Shown: positions 11,384 through 22,268 of the stretch, piece by piece
How the letters are laid out: each line of letters begins with the position of its first letter
How positions within the stretch are numbered: the first letter of the stretch is position 1
Source of the DNA: Astragalus membranaceus
Lineage: Eukaryota > Streptophyta > Magnoliopsida > Fabales > Fabaceae
Length of the DNA stretch: 64,000 nt
Reading direction: 5' to 3'
Assembly: GCA_039519185.1 (NCBI GenBank)
Contig: CM076848.1
Span: 56,260,778-56,324,777 of the forward strand
Notes under the pieces: model-generated
Seen by the model: only the letters and a program-made list of their open reading frames with translations
Told to the model about the DNA's origin: nothing
Databases searched by the model: none
Program-made: the position numbers and the translations under genes

Positions 11384-11568
11384 GGTATATGGCTCCTAAA
11401 AGAAGACACAGTACCCGTAGTTGTCTGTAGCTTATTTATGATCTTAAAAACTGTAGGTTTTTAGTTCTCTGTAGCTTAACTATCTCTACAAAATTTCGAG
11501 GGATTAAGTTGGTAAACATGTGTAGCTTAACTATCTCATGTGTGGTTAATGCTTAAAACTTGATATCT

Positions 11569-11641
11569 GACTCCATGGCCGAATGGATAAGGCGCTGGTC
11601 TACGGAACCAGAGATTCTGGGTTCGATTCCCAGTGGAGTCG
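11569..11641 (+). tRNA. tRNA-Arg (anticodon ACG)
   Basis: The 73-nt sequence folds as a complete cloverleaf. The acceptor stem GACTCCA/TGGAGTC is perfect (7 bp), the anticodon stem CTGGT/ACCAG encloses loop CTACGGA with anticodon ACG, and the T arm CTGGG-TTCGATT-CCCAG is perfect. The discriminator base is G. Internal promoter boxes A (TGGCCGAATGG) and B (GGTTCGATTCC) are present. No intron is visible. It lies inside CACTA-1, between the WDR70 fragment and the right subterminal repeats, so it is a captured gene that may still be transcribed. Plant tRNA-Arg(ACG) sequences are nearly identical to it. Confidence 0.95.
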
Positions 11642-11646
11642 TTTTT
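11642..11646 (+). terminator. RNA polymerase III terminator of the tRNA-Arg gene
   Basis: A run of five T residues follows the discriminator base directly, the normal Pol III stop signal. Its presence means the captured tRNA unit is complete. Confidence 0.8.
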
Positions 11647-12206
11647 AATCACATTGAGAAACATGTAGTACTTTTAAGAAATTAATTTTTATAGCTTTGA
11701 TTTTTTTAGTTTTGATTTTTCTAGTAGTGTTTAAGATATGTGTGCTATTCAAAAAAAAATTCTAATTTTTATTCACAGATTTAGCAGAATCTTTTATTTT
11801 AAAGAGTGTATAAAATCTATAACTAATATACTCTTATATTAAATTCTAATGAGTCCCTAATTAAAAATGAATATTAGATGGATAAAATCCCTCACTAATA
11901 GAGAGGGATTTAGTCTCCCTCTCTATTAGCGACGGATTTAGTCTCCCTCTCTATTAGCGACAGAAATACACTTTTCATCATCAATTTCGAACTATTTTTT
12001 AGTGACGGATTTCATATGTTTGTGAGGGAATTTTCCGTCGCTATTAGCGACAGATTTGCGAATCCCTCACTAAAAATTTAGTGATGCCAAAATTAGTTAC
12101 GAATCTGGGTTCGTTACAAATTCCGTCACTAAAATCGTTAGTGACGGATTTTTGATGGTTTAGTGACGGATTTGCTCCCTCTCTAATTTTGATTTTTCTA
12201 GTAGTG

Positions 12207-12380
12207 TATTAAGTTGTAAAAATATGTGTTCAAATAGATATTGGGAATTTAGAGATTAAACCAAATAATGTTTGAAAATGTCAAAAATTAATTAATAACA
12301 TTATTGATGTCAATGACTGAATTGAACTTTTCTGAAATTTGAGGAACCAAATTAGCTATTAGTTTGTTTTAAATGATATC
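12207..12380. repeat. Segmental duplicate of XTH upstream flank (right half)
   Basis: This continues the match interrupted by CACTA-1. AAGTTGTAAAAAT, GTTTGAAAATGTCAAAAA and TTTGAGGAACCAAATTAGCT also occur at 55607-55727. The similarity ends near 12380. Confidence 0.85.
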
Positions 12381-12449
12381 CATTGCAAATATGTGAATTT
12401 TATCCTTATTCATTATTAGTATGCTATATGTTCTTTTGTTAATGCACTC

Positions 12450-12610
12450 CATCTTAAGGGGCGAACTCGCCTAGTACTCGGGTTCTATCTCCGGCGATGA
12501 AACAAATTGAAACTAAACTTTACTTATCTCTCGACCGAACTCCGGATTATTTAGGGCCAATTTCCCCTGGATACCAGAGGAGGTCAAAGACCCCTACACC
12601 AAAAAAGAGT
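12450..12610 (+). mobile_element. Possible SINE-like fragment
   Basis: It contains a B-box-like GGGTTCTATCTCC, GGGCCAATTTCCCCTGG and GACCCCTACACCAAAAAAG, words that recall tRNA-derived legume SINEs ending in a short A-rich tail. The A box is not clear. Weak call. Confidence 0.3.
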
Positions 12611-12699
12611 AGGTTATGTTTTTTTTAGCCTTTGTGACCATAAAAAGTATGTTACGTATTTTTTGGTTACAAGAGATAAAAAAAGAAAAAGATTAAGGC

Positions 12700-13130
12700 C
12701 TAACAAACGAAATGTCTAGCACATCAACATCAAAATGCGGTAACAATCCTGAACGAGGAGTATCTAATTGGACGAAATGATCTTCACAATTGACACCAAA
12801 CTTGGCCAAAAAAATCTACACAAAATTTTGACTCTGTAAGATTGATGGATCTAGATCTCCCATTGATAGCCCATTAATTAACTCTTTGATGATAATTGTA
12901 TTAAAGTTTGTAAAGAATCGGTGTAACACACCACCTTTCTATACTCCATATTCCAACACAAAGCCACTCCCGTCAAAAGTCCCACTAACCCTGCATGCAG
13001 GATGGGAGACACTCCAAGAGAGTCGTGATAACCCATCAAGAATTTGTCGGACTTGTCCCGAATCAACCCACCGAACCCAGTCATACCAATAATTTGCCAG
13101 ACTTGTTCTGAATCAACCCTCATTGCTGAA
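12700..13130 (-). pseudogene. LINE retrotransposon fragment: C-terminal RNase H-like domain
   Basis: Reading the minus strand gives GFGGLIRD, then LMGYHDSLG, LLTGVALCWN and VVCYTDSLQTLI. These match the plant non-LTR (LINE) RNase H pattern G-GG-IRD ... L-A-GL-LAW ... V-VE-DS. Downstream, after a frame break near 12880, FLAKFGVNCEDHFVQLD corresponds to the family's AD-LAK-G tail. The expected catalytic Glu in the A-E-LA-L motif is replaced and frames are broken. No reverse transcriptase is left. It is a dead fragment of a retrotransposon polyprotein. Confidence 0.7.
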
Positions 13131-14992
13131 ACCTAGACGATACTGAGGGTAGTCTGCTCTCATATACTCTCTTTCAGTCACTCTCCATTCAACGTTCAAC
13201 ATCTCGGGTACACAATTTTACATCTATAAAACTAATTATACATGAAATTATATGTTGTGATTTGTATCTACAATGATCTTGTACGTTAAGTTTAAATCAT
13301 TCACTCTAGATTCAAACCTAATACCTCTGATAGAATAGATCTGAACCATTTTATCCAAGCGCTCTTGGTTCTTTTTGATAATTTAAGATTACATATTTCT
13401 TATGTTTCCTTCTCTAAAATATTTTAATAATTTAACTTTTATGTTTGGGAAGTCTACCAAAATACGTCTTGGTTTCTTCTAACAATGAACACTTTTTGGG
13501 ACACTATTGTTGACCAATTACACGCTTTAGAAGCAATTGTACCAATGGTTTAAATAAGATAGATCAATAATAACATTGCATATACCGTCAAGTAAAAAGG
13601 AAAACTTGGAATAAAAGAATTTTGAAATGTTCAAATCTAACACAGTCAGTTGGCAAACATGAAACTGATTGCTATCAAAAAGCAAGTTTGAAGCAAACCA
13701 TTATGACCTCAAAGAAAGTAAAACTAAAATTCATCTTATCTATCTTAACCACAATTCATAACTCATTCATTCAAAGAAAGCAAAACTAAATATTATCTTA
13801 TCCATTTTAACCAACACTTTGAAACTATGTTCACTCTTTTACAGTTCACTGCAGCATGTTTCTTTCGTTCTTCATCTCATTACTTTTGCCATACTCCCAC
13901 CAAATTCACCCCCCCCCCCCCCCAAACAACTGTGAGCCTATATTATTATTAATATATTATTGTTGAGAGAAGCCATTTAACAAAGATATTGCGCAAATTT
14001 ACTTACCTTCATAATTTTTCTCTAATGTATCGCCTCTAATCCTATTTTAGTCCCTAAAATTTGAAAATAGTCCGTAAAAGTTGAAAAGTAGTCTCTCTTA
14101 CTACCATATTAATCACTAAATTCAACATGACCCTTTCGGTATCTACATACATGAACTTTTTCTAAGTTGATCACTCCTAAAATAAGCTTGGAAATATTAA
14201 ATACACAAGGATTAAAAATACTAAAACATGTACTTCAACATTTAAACCATTAAAAGGTTGTTACTTAGCTAAGACATTCCAACTAGCTCATAGTGAGCAG
14301 CAAAAACATGAAAGAAAGCATAGATGCTAGATATAGTTTCATAATACTGGAATTACAAAAGAGTAAAAATATTAAAAAGGAAATATACTGTCAAATCTCC
14401 AACTATGATGAGATAGAGAAATGAAAATAGCTTCCACTAAAAAGCAACACTCCAAGAAAGACACCTTCAGTAACGCTGCAACACTACTCTCAACACAGTT
14501 GTGCAGAATTTTCTTTTATTTTGAAAACAAAGGATGGAAACGAAAATGCTTTAGTAAAATACTATGTCTAATCTTTCCTCCACCTTCCAGCCGAATAAAA
14601 GAGAAGATATCAACTGCTATAAATAGCCCTAAGGTTAAGTGGTGCAAGAAAACCCTAAAAATGCACTTTCTTGTCATCTAGTGTGCCCAAAAGGACATGT
14701 GTCTTTAGCAAAAAGGATTATACACACAAATAGTACTGGTCCGAACAACACATGCACATTCTGACATTCCCTGACGCGTTTCTCTCTCATCTGTCACAAA
14801 AAATAGCAACATGCTATGGCACTTGAATGCTGCAACAACTAAAACACAATAAATCACAAAACGAGAGCATCAAAGTGCTCATTCCATTCAAGCCAATTTT
14901 TATCCCTATTTAACATCAAAAAATTTATTCTAATCAATTAATGAAACAAATTACTCTTGAACAATCAATGGTGTAAGCTGTTAAGGTATAAA
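13131..14992. other. Noncoding A/T-rich interval
   Basis: I find no gene, RNA gene or transposon terminus here. The only distinctive feature is an uninterrupted C-run of about 15 near 13909-13923. Words such as CAAAGAAAGCAAAACTAAA recur near 13713 and 13776, suggesting a small old duplication. Confidence 0.6.
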
Positions 14993-15001
14993 TAATTCTT
15001 A
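14993..15001. repeat. 9-bp target-site duplication TAATTCTTA (left copy)
   Basis: TAATTCTTA occurs directly before the inverted repeat at 15002 and again directly after it at 20813-20821. Nine base pairs is the Mutator-superfamily duplication length. Confidence 0.95.
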
Positions 15002-15673
15002 GGCTTAATTACAGTTTTGGTCCCCCTATTTTCATAAACTCGCGATTTTGGTCTCCCAAGAATTTTTTTTCACGAATTTGGTCCCCCTATTTTCACTAAC
15101 TCACAATTTTAGTCCCTCAAGAATGTTTTTCACGAATTTAGTCCCCCTTTAATCACTACAAGAAAATCGACGATTTCCGACGACAAAATCCGTCGGAAAC
15201 GCACTGATTTTCGTCGCAAATTAACGTTTCCGACGGACTTTCCGACGGACAAATTTTCGTCGCAAAATCGCTCGTCGCAAATCGTTTCTGACGGATTTTT
15301 TCGTCGCAAATCGTTTCTGACAGATATTTTCGTCGCAAACTCTAACACATTTTCGTCGCAAATCCGTCGGAAATTTTAAAAAAAAAATTTAAAAAAATTA
15401 AATTATATAAAACCGATCTTATTTCAGCATATTTGTTGCGGGCTTGAAGCCACAAGCTAAACATCTAACACTGTAACCAAAATCAATTATTTTTTGTAAC
15501 TAATTGTAACTTTACACAACCAAAACTATCTCAAATGTCTGTGACACATTTTCTATTAGGAATCAAATGATAAGAATCAAGGCATCCATGCCAAATTTAC
15601 ATAGACAAAACAAAATTGCTATACCAATTTGTACAACTTAATTCTGACTAAATGCTTCTGCAGCATCATCCTA

Positions 15674-15852
15674 ATCTTCCTCTTCCTCAGTGTCCCAAAG
15701 GAAACTAGCATATGCTGCATGTACATGGCTGTCTTCAGGAGAGGATTGCACTGATCTTTCAAAATAGGTAGATGCTCTTTCTTGGTCCTTATGTAACTCC
15801 CAAACTAGCTTCCCATACTGTGACAGAACTTCTCCATCGTTTGGATCTGCTA
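15674..15852 (-). pseudogene. Captured exon of a plant TPR (tetratricopeptide) protein
   Basis: The minus strand encodes ADPNDGEVLSQYGKLVWELH, then an RASTYFERSVQSSPEDSHVH word and AAYASFLWDTEEEED before a TAG stop. The spacing YGKLVWEL...A..YFERSVQ..PEDS...AAYA.FLW is the signature of the C-terminal TPR motifs of a conserved plant TPR-superfamily protein. Only one helix-turn-helix pair survives. It belongs to the cargo of CACTA-2. Which paralogue it came from cannot be told by eye. Confidence 0.7.
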
Positions 15853-15948
15853 GTCACATATGTTTCTTAATACTAGTAACTCCATTTTCATTGCAGTATT
15901 TAACAAGTAACAGCCATTTAAATAATGTACCAAAGTAATCAATTAGTT

Positions 15949-16443
15949 TCAAAAGAGCATGGAACATATGTTTCTGAACAAAATATTTAGATAAAAATTT
16001 GCTAATATGTTGAATACCTCAGACTGATCACCAGAAGCAATAGAATCATGTGTGTCTTCAGGTAAATCCATCTTCGTGCAGGTGTTACCAACAGGATTCT
16101 CATGCACATCTTCATCTTTGTGCATCACATCATTTCGCTGATCATGATTAGCAGAAACATACTCTGACTCCTCCGTTGCTGGTAAATTAAATCCATTATT
16201 ACCAGCGTTATTTTTCGGGATTCCTATACTTCCAAAAATCAGTGAAGGGATGGAGTTATAAGCGTTGTCATCAACGTTATCCTCAAACTTCAGTCTCGGA
16301 TGGATAAGGGCTCCTTCATCAACACGGATTTCCTTCACAAGATGGTAAGTATTCCCTTGATAATACGGTGATAGGTGGTGGTACCTTAGCAGACTAATCA
16401 AGAGAGCCAGTAAGGAAATGTGAACCATCGGCAGATTTTGCAA
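15949..16443 (-). CDS. Unidentified reading frame in CACTA-2 (possible captured exon)
   Basis: The frame is 164 codons long and starts at an ATG at 16443. The middle part (EIRVDEGALIHPRLKFED, NVDDNAYNSIPSLIFGSIGI, acidic SEYVSANHD and DVHENPVG) has a protein-like, acidic, low-complexity-free composition. It ends at a possible splice donor (CTGAG|GTATTC near 16018), after which the translation looks like intron. I do not recognise the product. It may be part of a captured gene together with the exon-like block at 16460-16670 on the same strand. No intact function is expected. Confidence 0.3.
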   Translation of the reverse strand: MQNLPMVHISLLALLISLLRYHHLSPYYQGNTYHLVKEIRVDEGALIHPRLKFEDNVDDNAYNSIPSLIFGSIGIPKNNAGNNGFNLPATEESEYVSANHDQRNDVMHKDEDVHENPVGNTCTKMDLPEDTHDSIASGDQSEVFNILANFYLNILFRNICSMLF

Positions 16444-16671
16444 GTGATGTTATTGTCTTTTTGTGATCAGCTTCCTCCTTAAGCATTTTTCCAGTCTGCA
16501 AGCAGGCAGGCAAACAAAAGAAATGAGAACCATCGACAGATTTAACAATTTTAACAACTTTCTACTCAGTGAAACTCTTTCAACAACTAAACCTACACTA
16601 TTGGTGATTCTCATTAAAGACAAGTTCTTAAGTTTAAGATCTTCATAAGCAACTCTCACTGGAGAGAGCAC

Positions 16672-18126
16672 TTACTATTAGCAAACAAATTAATTGAAAA
16701 GGGAGGGGGGAAGAAACTATAATTGCTATCCCCTTCAACAGAATCAAATTTCCGCAAGAAACTATAATTGAAAGAAATTTCTATTACATCTCAAACGGCT
16801 ATAAGCTAGTTTCAAGATCAATTCTTCCCACCTACAAGCTTAACCGTTACTTAGATTACAAGCTTAACCGTTACTTAGATTACTTAGATTACTCAAACGG
16901 CTATAAGCTAGTTTCGACATTTGCATTTTGGACCTAATATCCTAAAATCGGAACCTAAACTGTCTGATCTTGATCCAATAGTATAGATTGTGTGTGACCA
17001 AACATACATGGTGTGTAGTGCAAAAGGAATATGTGAAGTACCTTGTTGGAAGTTCATATCCAACCCAACCAGATTTGAATCCCAAGTAACCACCAACTAA
17101 TTTGACAAACATCAAAACGCATACATTCACTGATGTGACTATACTTTGTACCACTACTCTGCATACAAATATTCAATTTCAAATTAAAGGAACTCTCAAA
17201 GTGTATATTACAAGAAATATAGAAACTGATGTGGAAATTTTAAATGAATAAAGTTGAAGAAGTTGGTAATAGAAATTTCTACCTCTTTGATTCCAGTACA
17301 TAGGAGTCCAGTTACAAGAAATATCATAATTGCTGCACATGGATCTGTAAAATGGACATATGCAAATGGAACTGTTGTTTGTTGATTTTAATTATAGAGA
17401 GAACATATGCAATTGGTCACTCATCTCAATCATATGTAGATTTTACCTCATGTCACTCATCTCACTCATCTCAATCATATGGTGATAAAATGGACGTATG
17501 CAAATGGAACTGTTGTTTGTTGAAAATTTACCTTAGCATCAGGCCCCTGCCAAGATTGATGCACTCATTCTCCATTCTGCAAATTTTGGGGAAAAATAAA
17601 CTATTATTAGGAAGACTATAACACAGAGCCGGCAAATTATAGGTTGAGGAATGCAAGCTTGCTTTGGCTTAAAGGAGCTCATAAATTCAGTTTGCACTTC
17701 GTATTTAAAATGGAAAGGTGGTAAAATAACATAGACTGAAATTAATAAGATGACTCGGAAGCAGACTATAGAACAAGAACAAAACAGTATTACTCAACTC
17801 ATTCATGATATGTATTTTCCACAAAGTGAAATAAAAACTTCAACAAGCTAGAAGTTAATAGGTTAATTGTCTTCCTTTCCCCTTAAGATTATGTTTTTTA
17901 GGGAAACTGCAAGGCTTTCCAACTTGATCTAAAATACAGTCATTTGATTGACTGAGTTCTAATTTTTGGACAGCATATCAATAAGATAAAAAAAAACCAA
18001 AAATTCCCAATCTTAATATCCCTAACTGAAAGAGCTGAAAGAGTAAGGTCAATGTGACAAAATAAAAGCTGCAATCAAATTTTGAACAGAAATCACATAC
18101 AATGGAAGGTTGTAGTGAGAGAATAC
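16672..18126. other. CACTA-2 interior without recognised gene
   Basis: The sequence is A/T-rich. Two local duplications are visible: CTATAAGCTAGTTTC with AAGCTTAACCGTTACTTAG (16800-16915), and ATGCAAATGGAACTGTTGTT (17360 and 17500). They look intronic. No product is recognised. Confidence 0.55.
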
Positions 18127-18223
18127 CAGACATTCCTGTAATAAGGCAACAGGAAATTATATCAACTGATCGTGACTTTGGACCAAGTGTGCCAACAATT
18201 TTTGTCATAGCTGGAAAGAATGT
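18127..18223 (-). pseudogene. Captured exon of a cytosolic-type pyruvate kinase gene
   Basis: The 97-bp block encodes TFFPAMTKIVGTLGPKSRSV followed by DIISCCLITGMS, bounded by a CAG acceptor (18224-18225) and a GT donor (18125-18126). MTKIVGTLGPKSRSV-II-GCLKAGMS is the highly conserved N-terminus of plant cytosolic pyruvate kinases, which transfer phosphate from phosphoenolpyruvate to ADP. Two substitutions lie in the GCLKAGM part (GCLKA to CCLIT). The rest of the enzyme is absent. This is CACTA-2 cargo. Confidence 0.85.
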
Positions 18224-19740
18224 CTGCAGAAATGCATGTCAAAATTCAAACACTTAAATCCAAATCCCATTTGACAGACTGAAAAAGAATTTTCAAACTG
18301 AGAAAGACACAAATGAAACCACTTGACTTCTTCAGCAAGCCTAGTGCTTAGCAATCAAAAGCAGCAACTGGATCTAATCAAAAGGAGCGGCATAAAAGTC
18401 ACACATTAACTCCAAATAAGAATGCAACAACTAAAAGTTGATTTCTTTCTCACAATCAAGAAACAATCCACATTAGCTAAGATATCAACAAAAACCACAT
18501 AAAGTCAAATTTAAAAGTTAGTTTCACTGCATAGATCACAGTCATTTTCAACTTGATAATGATAACAGAAGCAACATAACATAACACATGATCAATTTAC
18601 ATAACAGAAGCAACAACAACAGCAAACGAGAGATGAAGTAATGTAATGTGAGGAAGAAGAGAGGAAGTGAGAGATAAAGATGTTGTTGTACGATGAATGG
18701 AAGGGATCAGAATGGAAATTTACTTAGCATACATTCCATTCAACGGTGAAATACATACACCAGTATACCACAAGGCACAACTCACTGTGCTCAAAAAGGA
18801 AACTTAAACAGAAATATTTCTCATATATGATAATATTTCTCATATAAGCCTTGATTATGATAATATATCTCATATAAGCTATCAAAACTATGGTAAAAAC
18901 TGTACAACACAAAGTTAACTATACAAGATGTTGGTTACCTATGTACAAATAAACAGCCCTTTCAGTTATGAGGTTGGTTACCTCAATGTAACCAGTTAAC
19001 TTAAATGAGAGCAGTTCAATACTAATTCATGAATGAAAAATATTTAAACACAATCTCTAAACACACATCATCAATTCATGAATGGAAATTCTTTAAACAC
19101 ACATTCTTAAAACTAAAATCCCTAAAAAATTGAAGGAGAGAGAACTGAACCTATAAAGGGTATCGACAACAAACAACTTCAGTGCAAGTAAGAAAATATC
19201 AAATCTTGCAAAAACCGAACCTGTGAATGAAATCCAACAACACGAACGCACAATATCCTGCTTCTCGAAATAACCTTCTGTGTCGCTAGGCCAGGAGCAC
19301 AATATCCTGAAATATAACACAGTGAGGCCAACGAATTAGAAATAGGGGGGTTAGGGTTCGGATTAATGCTGTCAAATTGGGAATAGAGTTAGGGTTTTGA
19401 GTAAATCAAAAATTAGGGCTTGTGTTAAATAGAAGTAGAGTAGACGTAGAATAGAAGCAGAAATTTACCTTTGCGGAAGAAGAAGAATACCCTTGCTGTG
19501 TTTTGTGGTGGTGGTGGCCGATTTTAGGGAGGAAGAGTGGTGGGAGAGGAAGAGTAACATGGAACAGAGGAGGTCGTAGGTGAATAGGGAGGGTGGAGGA
19601 GCATAGCAAAGGGCGGAGGAGGGCGGAAGAAGGCGCAGGAGGAGAGTGGAGGTCGTGGGAGATATTGTCGCAGCGAGGGAGAGAACGAAGGAGGTGAAAT
19701 ACTGAAATGAGGTTCGAGGGATGAGTTTTTCTTTTAATTG
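18224..19740. other. CACTA-2 interior right of the pyruvate-kinase fragment
   Basis: It is noncoding as far as I can see. An ATGATAATATTTCTCATATAAGC word is duplicated near 18820-18880. The stretch 19330-19690 is G/A-rich on the plus strand (pyrimidine-rich on minus), like the 5' leader and promoter-proximal region of a captured minus-strand gene. Confidence 0.45.
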
Positions 19741-20566
19741 GGTCTGGTACTTTCCGACGGAATTAAAGGGTGTTGCGACGGATATTTCCGTCGGAAATTT
19801 GCGACTGACACGTATTTCGTTGGAAACCTATGCGGGAGAGCTGTTGTGACGACATTTTGGTCGCAAATCCGTCGCAAATAGCGACGGACTGTTTCTCGTC
19901 GCAAATTTTCGCAGGAAATCAGAGTTATTCTTGTAGTGAATTTGGTCAAAATTGGCACTGAGTTGTCAGTCACTTATCCTACTTGGCTGACACACTGGCT
20001 TGCCTTGTTGGAATTTAAACATAAACATTATTATTATTATTACAAAAACTGTTTTTTAATTATTATATTTAATAAATAAAAATTCTATCTTCTTCATTCG
20101 ATACTTCCTCTCCATTTGCGAACCTAAACCCAGCAAACTTAACATCGTTCATTCAAAAGCAAACTATATAAACATCAGTATTGCCTCTAGGAATGTTTGA
20201 TTATAGTTTCTAAAAATAATTTTGTGTTTTTGTCCAAAAAAAAGAATAATTTTGTGTTTATAAAAGTTGATAACGTTCTGTCCAAAAAAAAAGTTAATGA
20301 AGAATAATATTCTTGTGAATTTGGAGTTCAAAAAGACATTTCCATACACATGATAGGACCAAATCCACTACAACGAGCTTAAGAAACTAATCTATCTGCT
20401 CGTGATTATACCTACTTTTCACAAATTCCAACTAGTTTGCTTTTGAAGGAACGATGCTGGGTTTGTTGGATTTGAGATTAGGGTTCACGAAGGGAGATGA
20501 AGTATCGAATGAAGAAGAAATGTGGAATTTTTATTTATTAAAATTAATAATTAAAAAACAATTTTT

Positions 20567-20598
<32 letters not shown>

Positions 20599-20916
20599 TT
20601 TATGAAGGGGACTATGATTTTACAAATTGGGAAAACAGGGAGACTTTAATTTTACAAATTGGAAAAATAAGGGGACTAAATTCGTCACAAATTCTTGGGG
20701 AACTAAAATCGTGAGTTGGTGAAACTAGGGGGACTAAATTCGTGAAAAAAATTCTTAAGGGACTAAAATCGTGAGTTGGTGAAAATAGAGGGACCAAAAT
20801 TGTAATTAAGCCTAATTCTTATAAATAAGAGTTATCACTCACTAGTCACCCCTCCTCTTAAAAAAAACGAACAACTAATTTAGAAGAAACTCAAAGATGG
20901 AAGGAGTATGGTGATG

Positions 20917-21048
<132 letters not shown>

Positions 21049-21265
21049 TGGGGGAGGAGAGACTGTGGTGGTGAGGGGTGGAGAGACTGAACCGAGGGAG
21101 GAGAGGAGAGAGAGAGGCAGTGTATGGTGTGGGTGGTTATGAGTGAGCGAGTGAGAGAGAGAGGTCTTGCGGGTTGAGAGGGAGGAAAAGTGGGCGGCCA
21201 TGACGGTGGCGTGCCGTAGATGCTAGCGGTGACAAGATGGTTCACGGTGGAAATGGTGGTGTTGT

Positions 21266-21560
21266 CACTACAAGAAATTCATGGATTTCCGGCGAAAAAA
21301 TTCCGCCGGTAAAGACCAAAATCCGCCAGAAATGTGGCTTTACCGGCGGAATTATTTCTGCCGGAAAATCGTTCGTAGGTCACGGTTACTGACGGATTTT
21401 TCGCCGGTAATTTCCGGCGGATTTTGCCGCCGGAAATCACCCAAAATCCGCTGGTAATTTTTTGAAAAGCCGCCGGTAATTTTTTATTTTTTATTTAAAG
21501 AAAATGCTAAATCCATCGGAAATTTTATAAAATCCGCCGGTAATTTGTTATTTTTTTTAA
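21266..21560. mobile_element. CACTA-type terminus without a visible partner
   Basis: The sequence begins CACTACAAGAAATTC and continues with a subterminal array of TTTCCGGCGGA / TCCGCCGGTAA words in both orientations up to about 21550. No matching CTTGTAGTG end with CCGGCGG repeats is present downstream in the window. The element is either truncated or was broken by later rearrangement. Confidence 0.75.
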
Positions 21561-22069
21561 ACAGGTTTTTTAAACATGTTGAGGTTCCTATCTTTTTCTT
21601 CTCTCTTATTCTTTTTGTTTCTTTTTTCCCCGTCTCTTCATGTATCAACAATTTCCAATTTTGTTGCCACTCCTTTTTTACCCTCTTCCCCTAAATTTCC
21701 TTCCCTCCATCTTTGAGTTTCTTGTTCTGTTTCCCCTTTTCATTTCTTGTTCGGCACTTAAAGTTTTGAGTTGCATAGATGCAGGGTTTCTCATTTTGGG
21801 GTTTTTAATCGATGGAATGAGTGAAGAAAGGTGCTTTGATATCTGGCTTTTAAAATATAAAAATTATTTAATTATCTTAAATAAGCATTTTATAATATTA
21901 AAATAAATGTTTTTTAATAAAAGAAATGAAGTGGCATGACTTAACTAATTGTCATGTCAATTTAAATGTTGACACAAGCATATGAGAGTTTGAAATCCCA
22001 ATTTAAATATACATTGCAGAATTTTATAAAATAGGGAAGCTAGGATTATGAGAGAAAAATAGGGAGATC
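21561..22069. other. Noncoding interval after the CACTA end
   Basis: A pyrimidine-rich block (21580-21760) resembles a 5' untranslated leader but no protein is recognised. The rest is A/T-rich. Confidence 0.5.
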
Positions 22070-22268
22070 AAACTTGCTCATTGAGTGGTTGAGTGATTGT
22101 GGCTCATCCTCCCTTAACCAAGTGTCGAGGGTTGGATCCTCGCCTTGGGTATGGAGCAGCTTTAAATCTCTGGGTCAGCTGTCCCACCCTTCGAGGTGTC
22201 CCCAATCCAGCTAGTGGATTAGTCACTGCGTTCGGCGGTGGATACCCTGGTCTCGACAAAAAAAATTG
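22070..22268 (+). mobile_element. tRNA-derived SINE
   Basis: A Pol III-type head has an A-box-like GAGTGGTTGAGTG and the B box GGGTTGGATCCTC. A body follows containing TGGGTATGGAGCAGC, TTCGAGGTGTCCCCAATC and GGTGGATACCCTGG, ending GTCTCGACAAAAAAAATT. This arrangement matches plant Au-like SINEs, which end in short oligo-A or oligo-T tails. The duplication around AAACTTGCT / AAAATTGCT could be its target-site duplication but is short. Confidence 0.7.

Larger units (their letters stand above)
8228..12206. mobile_element. CACTA-1: CACTA (En/Spm-type) transposon with captured host sequences
   Basis: The element begins CACTACTAGAAAAATTAG and ends AATTTTGATTTTTCTAGTAGTG, perfect terminal inverted repeats of the CACTA type. 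A TATT tetranucleotide lies on both sides; canonical CACTA elements duplicate 3 bp. The interrupted flank is continuous at 55601-55606 in the XTH-B unit, so the boundaries are confirmed by an empty site. Subterminal regions (8240-8520 and 11880-12190) are packed with GAGGGATTT/AAATCCCTC and GACGGATTT words in both orientations, the usual transposase-binding arrays. No transposase is visible. Instead the body carries a kinesin-like fragment, a WDR70-like fragment and a tRNA gene, making it a non-autonomous Pack-CACTA element. Confidence 0.93.
15154..19938. mobile_element. CACTA-2: CACTA transposon with captured host gene fragments
   Basis: Ends are CACTACAAGAAAAT and ...TTATTCTTGTAGTG, flanked by the 3-bp duplication AAT (15151-15153 and 19939-19941). 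Subterminal arrays at 15165-15375 and 19745-19925 consist of TTTCGTCGCAAA, TTTCCGACGGA and their inverses. The interior holds fragments of a TPR protein and a pyruvate kinase on the minus strand, an unidentified reading frame, and no transposase. It inserted in the left arm of the Mutator-like element. Confidence 0.93.
15002..20812. mobile_element. Long-TIR (fold-back) Mutator-like element, interrupted by CACTA-2
   Basis: The ends are GGCTTAATTACAGTTTTGGT and its near-perfect inverse ACCAAAATTGTAATTAAGCC, bordered by 9-bp direct repeats. The inverted arms are long. The left arm is 15002-15153 continued at 19939 to about 20165; the right arm is about 20410-20812. Paired landmarks include the (ATT)n run and the ATTCGATACTTC/GAAGTATCGAAT words. 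Within each arm the phrase GGTCCCCCTATTTTCA ... AATTTTAGTCCC is itself repeated two to three times. Removing CACTA-2 leaves about 1.0 kb with no open reading frame, so this was a non-autonomous element. Confidence 0.9.
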
